Origin: Chloroflexota bacterium
Lineage (GTDB): Bacteria > Chloroflexota > Anaerolineae > Aggregatilineales > J027
Assembly (NCBI GenBank): GCA_022616515.1
Contig: JAKEEQ010000433.1
Span: 1-33,416, forward strand
Length of the DNA stretch: 33,416 bases
Reading direction: 5' to 3'
In this document: positions 18,754-26,138 of the stretch, piece after piece
Numbering within the stretch: position 1 is the first letter of the stretch
Layout: the number at the start of each line of letters is the position of its first letter
The notes under the pieces: generated by a model
Told to the model about the DNA's origin: nothing
What the model saw: only the letters and a program-made list of their open reading frames with translations
The model's database searches: none
Position numbers and translations under genes: made by a program

Positions 18754-20985
18754 ATGAGTTGTCAGCAAAAATCGAATCAAGTAGAATTCGATTGCCTATC
18801 AAATAATCTGATTTTGCCAACTATGCTAATTCGTGCTTTTCGTCTGACTGATAAATTTAGCAATGCCTTTTTGAAGATCGCTGTTTGGCTCAGCAGTTTT
18901 TTGCTGACGCAAGTTACATTATTGCGCGAATCGTCCGAACACGCGATTGTCAATTTGTATACAGGCACAAAGGATACCGTAGATACAGTAACGCGGGGAA
19001 GTAGGAATGCTTACGGTGCGACAGATAATCGACGTCGATCACTGATGGCTCAGCGTGCTGCTATTGTCGAGTCGGACAGTCGGGGGGTGATACAAGCTGC
19101 GCTGGTTGAAGACCCGCTGGTGCAGCAAAACCGGACGTTGAGCATGTTTACTGTCCTGTTGCTAATTGCTTTGATCGCAGTCGTGCTGTGGGCAACCAGT
19201 CAGGCCCCCACATCCAATAATGGTTCTTCTAATCTGGGCGGTATTATTCCCCGGAACAACACACCGCTGGCTACTGCCCGTGATATTCCTACGCAGGCAC
19301 CATCGGTAACCCCTGTACCCCAGCCGCTGAATTGGCGGGGCACATTAGCGTTTTCCTTACGTGAAAATGGACAGGAAGATGTCTTCGCGTTCCAGCGAGG
19401 AGACAGCGCTCCCAGCCGCCTCACCAACAATCCGGCGGATGATCGTGACCCGGCCTGGAGTCCTGATGGTCGAACGCTGGCTTTTGTGTCCAACCGTGAA
19501 GGCAATTGGGACCTGTACATCATGGACATCATCTCTAAGGAAATCCGGCGTATCACTTTCTCACCCGGATATGAGGGGTCGCCGACGTGGAGTCCTGATG
19601 GGTTGTTCTTAGCGTTTGAAGCCTATGATAATGTTACCAACAATCTGGATATTTACCTGACATCTGTTGATGGGTCAGGCGAATGCGGTCAGACACCATG
19701 TCAAGTAACCCGGCAGTCTGGGGCAGACTTCGAACCAGCCTGGATGCCACAAGCACCCGATGGAAGCGGAGGGCGGTTGATTGCATATACGAGCATCCGA
19801 GCCGATACGCAGGACATTTATCTGCTGGATCTGGATAACCCTTCTGATGAGTCGGCCCTGAATCTGACTAACACACCATCTATTGACGAAAATTATCCGG
19901 CATGGAGTCCAGATGGTCAGTTTGTCGCCTACAGTGTCCGCACAGAAGATGGCATTGAAGGCGTTTTCTATCGTGACATCAATGACCCTTCAAGGGAAAA
20001 TGGAGTTGGGCGAGGCCGGATGCCGACCTGGAATCCGATTGATGGTAGCAGTCTGTTTTATACGGCACAGCGCGGTCAAGACCAGTCCCAGATTATCGGG
20101 GCGAATCCGGGTACACTCGGCGGTGGAGGCGATTTGCAGACGATCAGCGGTACCGTAGCCGATCTTGATTGGATGGCTGCCGAGCCAGAATTTGAAGCGG
20201 TGGTGGCGAATTATGCACAGCTTTATGACGAAGTGGCTGCTCTCTCTGCTGATGGGCGTTACTTGCTGGCACTACTGCCCGGCGTCGATGCACCCGATGC
20301 CTATCTCAACGCACGAGTGGATGATTCGTTTAATGCGCTGCGACAGCGCGTTGAAGCCGAGACGGGTATTAATTATCTGGGTGAGCTAGAAGATGCTTTC
20401 TGGCGCAAGGAGCGTCTCCCGGAAGGTGGGCTGCCGCGCGAGAGCTGGCATTATGCAGGACGAGCCATCGCGCTGAACCGGACTCTGGTTTCGCAGGGCA
20501 GTCCCACACCAATGGTAGTCGTTCGCGAAAACCGCGAGCTTGGGACCTACTGGCGAGTGTATTTACGAGTTGCGGAAACTGCCCAGAACGGCAGCCTCGG
20601 TGAACCGCTGCGCCAGATACCCTGGAATTTCGACGCGCGAACCTCTGGTGATGACCTTGAAGCGTATGAGGCCGGGGGACGTCGTATGACGAGCCTCCCA
20701 CCCGGCTACTATGTTGACTTTACTCAGCTTGCTGCCGATTATGGCTGGGAACCAGTCCCGTCGGAGCGAAATTGGCGTCAAAACTATCCGGGGATTCTAT
20801 ACTGGCAGTTTGTTAGAAACGATGGGCTGAATTATGCACAGGCCATCCGGGAGTTGTATACTGAAGCTGAAGCCGCGCTCATCGGGGCACCTCCAATAGC
20901 CGCAACCGCAACCATTCCGATTGCGCCAACCGAGACTGATATTCCGGCCAGAACACCGACCCCATTGCCGCCCGACCAGCAGTAG
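18754..20985 (+). CDS. Membrane-anchored PD40/TolB-like beta-propeller protein
   Basis: TM FTVLLLIALIAVVLWATS; PD40 repeats DPAWSPDGRTLAFVSNREGNWDLYIMD, SPTWSPDGLFLAFEA, YPAWSPDGQFVAYSV. Alternative start 18823 (MLIRAFRL). Confidence 0.88.
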   Translation: MSCQQKSNQVEFDCLSNNLILPTMLIRAFRLTDKFSNAFLKIAVWLSSFLLTQVTLLRESSEHAIVNLYTGTKDTVDTVTRGSRNAYGATDNRRRSLMAQRAAIVESDSRGVIQAALVEDPLVQQNRTLSMFTVLLLIALIAVVLWATSQAPTSNNGSSNLGGIIPRNNTPLATARDIPTQAPSVTPVPQPLNWRGTLAFSLRENGQEDVFAFQRGDSAPSRLTNNPADDRDPAWSPDGRTLAFVSNREGNWDLYIMDIISKEIRRITFSPGYEGSPTWSPDGLFLAFEAYDNVTNNLDIYLTSVDGSGECGQTPCQVTRQSGADFEPAWMPQAPDGSGGRLIAYTSIRADTQDIYLLDLDNPSDESALNLTNTPSIDENYPAWSPDGQFVAYSVRTEDGIEGVFYRDINDPSRENGVGRGRMPTWNPIDGSSLFYTAQRGQDQSQIIGANPGTLGGGGDLQTISGTVADLDWMAAEPEFEAVVANYAQLYDEVAALSADGRYLLALLPGVDAPDAYLNARVDDSFNALRQRVEAETGINYLGELEDAFWRKERLPEGGLPRESWHYAGRAIALNRTLVSQGSPTPMVVVRENRELGTYWRVYLRVAETAQNGSLGEPLRQIPWNFDARTSGDDLEAYEAGGRRMTSLPPGYYVDFTQLAADYGWEPVPSERNWRQNYPGILYWQFVRNDGLNYAQAIRELYTEAEAALIGAPPIAATATIPIAPTETDIPARTPTPLPPDQQ

Positions 20986-20994
20986 GAGAGCATT

Positions 20995-22332
20995 GTGAGA
21001 GAACTTCCAGAGACTCCCATACAAAAGTCACAGGGGACCATCTTTAGCAGTCCCCATGTTCAGGCTGTGTTGGTGCTGGTTATTGCAATTGGGGTTGCTG
21101 TCTTTTTTCTCAACCGAAACCAACAACCGGATCAACAAATATCAGCATTCCCGGCAGCAGTGCAGCCAAGTCCATCACCTATCCCGGACTGGAAGTTGGC
21201 GCTTGAAAATCAATTGATCAACGCAGCAACTGCCGAACCGACACAAATCATCCTGCCGACGAACACGCCAACCGACACGCCTTTTCCCACAGCCACATCA
21301 CAGATTTTCGATCCCGATCAGGTTGAAGGTTCACCATTTCCGACCCGGACACCGGGGCCGACGAGCATACCGCAGCCGACAATTCAATCACGCGGCGCAA
21401 CACCGGTCCCAAGCCCAACCGGGGTCGCGATAGCTGACGGCGGTGTTAGTGGATTTCAGCCGCCTGCCGAATCAATCCCGCTTAGTTTGCAGCCCAATGA
21501 CCATTTCTTTATGAAACGTCCGGTTGATGCTACCGCCAATGGACAATCATTATTCTATTATCCGTATGGGTCAGCGAGTTCACTGAATGGCGTGACCTTG
21601 CAGGTACATCACGGCATCGACATCCCGAATCCCGAAGGGGAACGTGTCATCGCTGCCGCTGACGGAACAGTGGTTTTTTCGGGCATCAGTCGTGATACTA
21701 CAGCTCAGATTGACGATCTTGAAGTCTATCCATCTTACGGCGAAATGATCGTCATCCGCCACGACTTCAGTTTTAAAGGTCAGCCTGTATGGACGTTATA
21801 TGCCCACATGTCAGCACGAGTTGTGCAGGAGGGTGATCGGGTTACGATGGGGCAAACTATCGGCCTCGTCGGGCGAACCGGCTATGTGACAGGTGCACAC
21901 GTCCATTTTGAGGTGCGTATTGGCGTCGTTAGTTACTGGAATACCCGAAACCCGTTAATGTGGATTGCGCCTTATTTGGATCATGGTGTAGTCGCCGGGC
22001 GTGTGGTTGACCGCGACGGTAATTTTATCGAGAACGCACTGCTGCAAATTAATCGTGGTGGACGGCGCGTTGACACAACAACGACTTACGTACAACCCCA
22101 CGAGCCGGAAGTTCGCACACGAGGTCATGTTGTGCCAGACGACAATTGGCGCGAGAACTTTGTATTTGGTGATGTTCCCGCCGGAGAGTATGAAATTGTG
22201 TTGGTTGTTGACGGTCGGCGATCTACACAATCGCTAACAGTACGGCCCGGCATGGTCAACTTCAAAGAATTTCAGATTGACCCGCCCGAATCGACACCAA
22301 TACCTATCGACGAAAGTGCACCGGGGAATTAG
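20995..22332 (+). CDS. M23 (LytM-type) metallopeptidase with N-terminal TM and Thr/Pro linker, GTG start
   Basis: Motifs VHHGIDIPNPEGERVIAAADGTVVFSG, VIRHDF, TLYAHMSARVVQEGDRVTMGQTIGLVGRTGYVTGAHVHFEVRIG. Confidence 0.92.
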   Translation: MRELPETPIQKSQGTIFSSPHVQAVLVLVIAIGVAVFFLNRNQQPDQQISAFPAAVQPSPSPIPDWKLALENQLINAATAEPTQIILPTNTPTDTPFPTATSQIFDPDQVEGSPFPTRTPGPTSIPQPTIQSRGATPVPSPTGVAIADGGVSGFQPPAESIPLSLQPNDHFFMKRPVDATANGQSLFYYPYGSASSLNGVTLQVHHGIDIPNPEGERVIAAADGTVVFSGISRDTTAQIDDLEVYPSYGEMIVIRHDFSFKGQPVWTLYAHMSARVVQEGDRVTMGQTIGLVGRTGYVTGAHVHFEVRIGVVSYWNTRNPLMWIAPYLDHGVVAGRVVDRDGNFIENALLQINRGGRRVDTTTTYVQPHEPEVRTRGHVVPDDNWRENFVFGDVPAGEYEIVLVVDGRRSTQSLTVRPGMVNFKEFQIDPPESTPIPIDESAPGN

Positions 22333-22384
22333 CGTTGCCTGAAAGTATAAGAAATCTGGACGGGGTTTTGATAAACTACCTGCT

Positions 22385-23767
22385 ATGAGAAATTGGACAA
22401 AAATCTTAACGGTCATCATTTTGCTGATGTTGGCGACTCTGGCCTGCAACCTCACCGCCGACGCACCGCCGACACTGGCTCCTCGTGCCCCGCAGTCAAC
22501 GCTTACCCCGGCGAATCCATTCGGGCCGCAGGCTACGATTTTGCCACCGCCTGTCACACATGCGCCCCTGCCGCAAGGGTATACTACATCGTTACCCAGC
22601 AGTCCTAATATAACGGTGGTTCTCAATCAGGTCGACTCACAGCGGATGATTTCGGATATTCAAGCACTGGTTGGTTTCGGAAATCGTTATTCGCTGTACG
22701 AACCTGCGGCAAATGAGGGTATTTTTGCTGCCCAGCAGTGGATTACGAGTCAATTGGAGGCTATTCAAGCCACCTATCCTAATACACTTATTCAAGTCTG
22801 GTCGCAGTCCTTCCCGATAGTGAATGGCAGTCAAATCGTTCAGAACAACAACATTGTTATGGTAATCAATGGAACGGACGCTCAAGCGGGTGTTGTGGCG
22901 CTCGGTGCACACTACGATACTATCAGTGTGACCAATAATCCGTTCCAACCCGGCGCGAATGACAACGGGTCCGGAGTGGCAGCGGCTCTGGAAATTGCCC
23001 GCATTATGGCTCAGAGACCGCACCGGGCAACGCTTGTTTTTGTCTTTTTTGCGGGCGAAGAACTTCAAAGAAATGGCAGCTTATCTTTCGCACGCGATTA
23101 CATTCACTCTACACGTATTCCGCTGGTCGCCACCATCAACCTTGACATGATCGGCAACCCTACAGGTCTCAACGGTAATCGTTATGATTATCAGATGCGT
23201 GCTTATTCAGCCCCAGAAAATGACTCCGAGTCACGTGCACTGGCTCGTTTGACCGAAATGGTCGCACGTGGCTATGTGCCGAACATGGTAGTCAATGTCA
23301 TGGATTCACTTGACCGGCAGGGACGCTGGGGCGATCATCAAAGTTTCAGTGATCTTGGCTATCCCGCGATTCGCCTTATCGAACAAGAAGACAATCTAAG
23401 CCTCGTTCATAACCCAAATGACACGTTAACAAACATTGATTCCAACTATCTCCGCCGGACGACGCAGGTAACACTGGCAACCTTGCAGGTACTTGCCGAT
23501 GGACCTAATCCACCAACATTGCGCCAGATGGATACCTCCACCTGGACACTGGAATGGTCACCTGTTCAGAATGCAGTCTCCTATATGGTAGCTTTGCGCA
23601 GCCCCGGCTCACTTAAATATGATATGCACATCATGGTTCAGGATACACGGATGAGCTGGGCGGGTTTCCCCGGTTTTGAAGCGGTTGCCGTCGCGGCCAT
23701 TGACGCCAATGGCCTATTAGGGCGATTTTCTCAAGAACAACGCATTCAGACTGGCCCGGTTGAATAA
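22385..23767 (+). CDS. M28 family zinc peptidase, lipoprotein
   Basis: Lipobox-like LATLACN; GAHYDTI, GANDNGSGVAAALEIAR, FVFFAGEE, NLDMIGN, WGDHQSFSDLGYPAIRL. Confidence 0.9.
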   Translation: MRNWTKILTVIILLMLATLACNLTADAPPTLAPRAPQSTLTPANPFGPQATILPPPVTHAPLPQGYTTSLPSSPNITVVLNQVDSQRMISDIQALVGFGNRYSLYEPAANEGIFAAQQWITSQLEAIQATYPNTLIQVWSQSFPIVNGSQIVQNNNIVMVINGTDAQAGVVALGAHYDTISVTNNPFQPGANDNGSGVAAALEIARIMAQRPHRATLVFVFFAGEELQRNGSLSFARDYIHSTRIPLVATINLDMIGNPTGLNGNRYDYQMRAYSAPENDSESRALARLTEMVARGYVPNMVVNVMDSLDRQGRWGDHQSFSDLGYPAIRLIEQEDNLSLVHNPNDTLTNIDSNYLRRTTQVTLATLQVLADGPNPPTLRQMDTSTWTLEWSPVQNAVSYMVALRSPGSLKYDMHIMVQDTRMSWAGFPGFEAVAVAAIDANGLLGRFSQEQRIQTGPVE

Positions 23768-23771
23768 ATAT

Positions 23772-24413
23772 CTAGGGGGCAAGCCGCTGGATTTTCCACG
23801 AGTTATCATCCTGAAGTGAGTATGCGATACGGTCATGTAACCGGCCCGGACGCCCCTGCCAGAATTCAAATCTAAACGGCTTAACGCGATACCCACCCCA
23901 ATGTGGAGGCCGAGGAATGTCCTGTCCTTCAAATTGCTCAATGATACGTGCTGCGCCCTCATCGAGAGTGGCCCTGCTTTCAACCACTGTACTTTGCTCG
24001 GATACCCATGTGGCAATCTGGCTGTCGCGTGGTCGAGTTACGAAGTATGCATCCGAATCAGCAGCAGCGATTTTTTCGACGGTTCCTTCGGCACGTACCT
24101 GTCGCGATAGTTTATCCCAGTAAAAACAGAGCGCTGCGTTAGGATTCTCGGCGATTTCCGTGGCTTTGCGGCTGTTGTAATTTGTGAAGAAGACAAAGCC
24201 CTGCCTGTCAAAACCTTTAAGGAGCACCATCCGTGCCGAGGGCATTCCATTGGCGGTCGCGGTGGCAAGGCTCATCGCATTGGCCTCAACATGATTGGCA
24301 TCAATCGCAGCTTGCAGCCAATTCGCAAATTGTGCAAACGGATCAGCATCCGCGTGTTCAAGGTCCAGCGGTTCGTTCGGATACTCCGTGCGCATGTTGG
24401 AGAATGTCGTCAT
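23772..24413 (-). CDS. pdxH: Pyridoxamine 5'-phosphate oxidase
   Basis: Motifs NAMSLATATANGMPSARMVLLKGFDRQGFVFFTNYNSRKATEIAENPNAALCFYW, PPHWGGYRVKPFRFEFWQGRPGRLHDRIAY. Confidence 0.95.
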   Translation of the reverse strand: MTTFSNMRTEYPNEPLDLEHADADPFAQFANWLQAAIDANHVEANAMSLATATANGMPSARMVLLKGFDRQGFVFFTNYNSRKATEIAENPNAALCFYWDKLSRQVRAEGTVEKIAAADSDAYFVTRPRDSQIATWVSEQSTVVESRATLDEGAARIIEQFEGQDIPRPPHWGGYRVKPFRFEFWQGRPGRLHDRIAYSLQDDNSWKIQRLAP

Positions 24414-24543
24414 TATTTACCCTTTGCGGTCATAACGTCTGGCAGGCATCTGTGTTACATATAGAAAATGTTCTATTTTCGTTACAAACTTATATAGAAA
24501 TCACAAAAAACAATCATTTTGTATGGCAGGTTTGATGACTTTT

Positions 24544-24571
24544 TGAGTAGTTAACCTGATGTTAACACTCA
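24544..24571. promoter_or_regulatory. 28-bp inverted repeat, candidate operator
   Basis: TGAGT-A-GTTAAC-CTGAT-GTTAAC-ACTCA: dyad symmetric apart from one unpaired A, in the gap between pdxH and the downstream element. Confidence 0.4.
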
Positions 24572-24696
24572 TTGAGTAAAATACGATAGATGGTTAAAGG
24601 TAATGCGTCTGTTGATTCAGAGGTCAACAGAATGCTACAATATCATCGGACTATTTATCCATCTACTAAGTGACAGTGAAGAAATGAAGCTGAAAC

Positions 24697-24971
24697 AGTC
24701 AACTACCCCGCCGCAAGCGACGGGGCATGTCGGAGAGTACCGGTCTTGCCAACCGTGAAAACGATATGGGTAAGCGGTTGACTAGCCTACCCAAGCCGTA
24801 ATCTCATTGAGGCTAAGGCGTTTGAAGGGAACTCGCAACCTGGGCGTGGCAGCCCGACGCACCGTACGGATGTCCCGCTAGTCTGTACGCCTCTGCGGTT
24901 GTGAGTGGCGAAGGGATTAGTTGCCCCCGCAAGGGGAGATGGTGGGGTGACTCACCAGCGTCTTACCGACG
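24697..24971 (+). ncRNA. Highly structured RNA, HEARO / IscB omega-RNA-like
   Basis: Nested complementarity: ACTCGCAACC (24831-24840) with GGTTGTGAGT (24897-24906); CGTACGGA/TCTGTACG (24863-24870/24882-24889); GGGC/GCCC (24842-24845/24852-24855); CCCC-GCAA-GGGG GNRA hairpin (24925-24936); CGTC/GACG (24959-24971). Motifs AGGCTAAGGC, GACGCACC, GGATGTCCC, AGTC recall HEARO/omega-RNA from memory. Confidence 0.55.
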
Positions 24972-25073
24972 TTAAAGGTTTGGCTTGAGGCGAGCCTTCC
25001 ATTTGGTAAATCGCCTCACTTTATCCGACTAAGTACGAAGGAGAGGCGCTCCTCCTCGCTGCAAGCAACGAGG
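24697..25073 (+). mobile_element. Putative non-autonomous IS200/IS605-like element (no transposase or nuclease ORF)
   Basis: Hairpins near both ends with identical architecture and orientation: 24706-24725 CCCCG.C.CG.CAAG.CG.A.CGGGG and 25054-25073 CCTCG.C.TG.CAAG.CA.A.CGAGG. The ORF track shows no substantial ORF inside. Confidence 0.6.
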
Positions 25074-25091
25074 TTTCCGCGCTAAAATCTA

Positions 25092-26084
25092 ATGACAGAT
25101 GTTCGTCCTTTCGCGCCTATGCCCGGCGATTTAGCACTGGTCAGTCGTCTGGCGAAGTCCCAATTCTTGATGGATAACGCGACCGCTTTTGCGCGTGGCG
25201 TGAACCCGCTTGAATCGGCACTGCTTTCGACTGTACCATTAGCCGATATGGGATTGCCAACGCTCATTTTGCGTGAGGACGATCATGGCTACCTGGGGCA
25301 GATCCGTCATCGTGCAGGTGAACGCCATGCTCAGTTGGTCTGTCTTGCTCCGGTTCCTGAGGAACTTGAGGATGACGAAACACAATGGCTTCATCTCCTT
25401 GACGGGCTGGTACGGGTTGCTGGAAGACGCGGGGCACATATTCTGAAGGCAGAAGTGCCAGAATATGAGTACGAAGTGATCAGGTTGCTGCGCAAGGCTG
25501 GATTCTGGGTATATTCGCGACAGACAATTTATCGCCATAAACCGGGACATTTTGTAGAAGCACCTGAGAATGATCGCTTATGTCTGCGATGGGCAACTGA
25601 CCGCGACAAAAATCGCATCCTGGCCCTTCAAGGACATCTGGTGCCCAGCATTGTTCAACAGGCAATGACTCCTTACGATGATGAGGACTTTCGCGCCCTG
25701 GTCGTCGAAACCTTGCAGGAGGGCCGTCTTGTTGGAAGTCTTGAAGTGGTGGATGGGAAATGCGGATTGCTTGTGAAACCGCTGTTACACCCGGATATTT
25801 TTGAGGCAGAAGCCCAGTGGACGTTTGCCATGGCTCTTCGCTCCTTGCCGAAGGCAGACAAACTCCCGGTGTACTTCTCAATCCCAAACTTCCAGGAATG
25901 GTTGCGGGTAGCGTTGCAATCGCTAAAATTGACCGAAATTGACCGTCAGGTTGTGCTTGTCAAACATATGTCGATAAAAAACCGACAGACTGATGAAATC
26001 GTCCAGGCGGCACGTGAAGTAATCTTTGGCACATCACTGGTGAGTGCCATCGAATTAGGGGTAGATCGCGATACCACTCCCTGA
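25092..26084 (+). CDS. Hypothetical protein, possibly GNAT-like
   Basis: 330-aa ORF starting 19 nt after the right hairpin; HILKAEVPEYEYEVIRLLRKAGFWVYSRQTIYR resembles a GNAT C-terminal segment, otherwise no clear motif. Confidence 0.65.
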   Translation: MTDVRPFAPMPGDLALVSRLAKSQFLMDNATAFARGVNPLESALLSTVPLADMGLPTLILREDDHGYLGQIRHRAGERHAQLVCLAPVPEELEDDETQWLHLLDGLVRVAGRRGAHILKAEVPEYEYEVIRLLRKAGFWVYSRQTIYRHKPGHFVEAPENDRLCLRWATDRDKNRILALQGHLVPSIVQQAMTPYDDEDFRALVVETLQEGRLVGSLEVVDGKCGLLVKPLLHPDIFEAEAQWTFAMALRSLPKADKLPVYFSIPNFQEWLRVALQSLKLTEIDRQVVLVKHMSIKNRQTDEIVQAAREVIFGTSLVSAIELGVDRDTTP

Positions 26085-26138
26085 TGCATTCAGCAAATAC
26101 GCACTAGTTCGTGCAGCATTTGAAAATAAAGAGCGTAT

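Noticed and set aside
24697-25073. RNase P RNA, tmRNA or group II intron as identity of the structured region
   Set aside because: No RNase P P4-type GAGGAAAGTC...ACAGAA core, no tmRNA tRNA-like ends or tag ORF, and no domain V or intron-encoded protein; paired hairpin ends fit an IS200/IS605-type element better.
24697-25073. TnpB-type (3'-end) omega-RNA as the preferred identity
   Set aside because: Not excluded, but the interior motifs lie near the left end and resemble the IscB/HEARO type; a covariance-model search is needed to decide.
25082-25267. 61-aa minus-strand ORF at the right edge of the element
   Set aside because: Antisense to the 25092 gene with no recognisable product; not evidence of an element-encoded protein.
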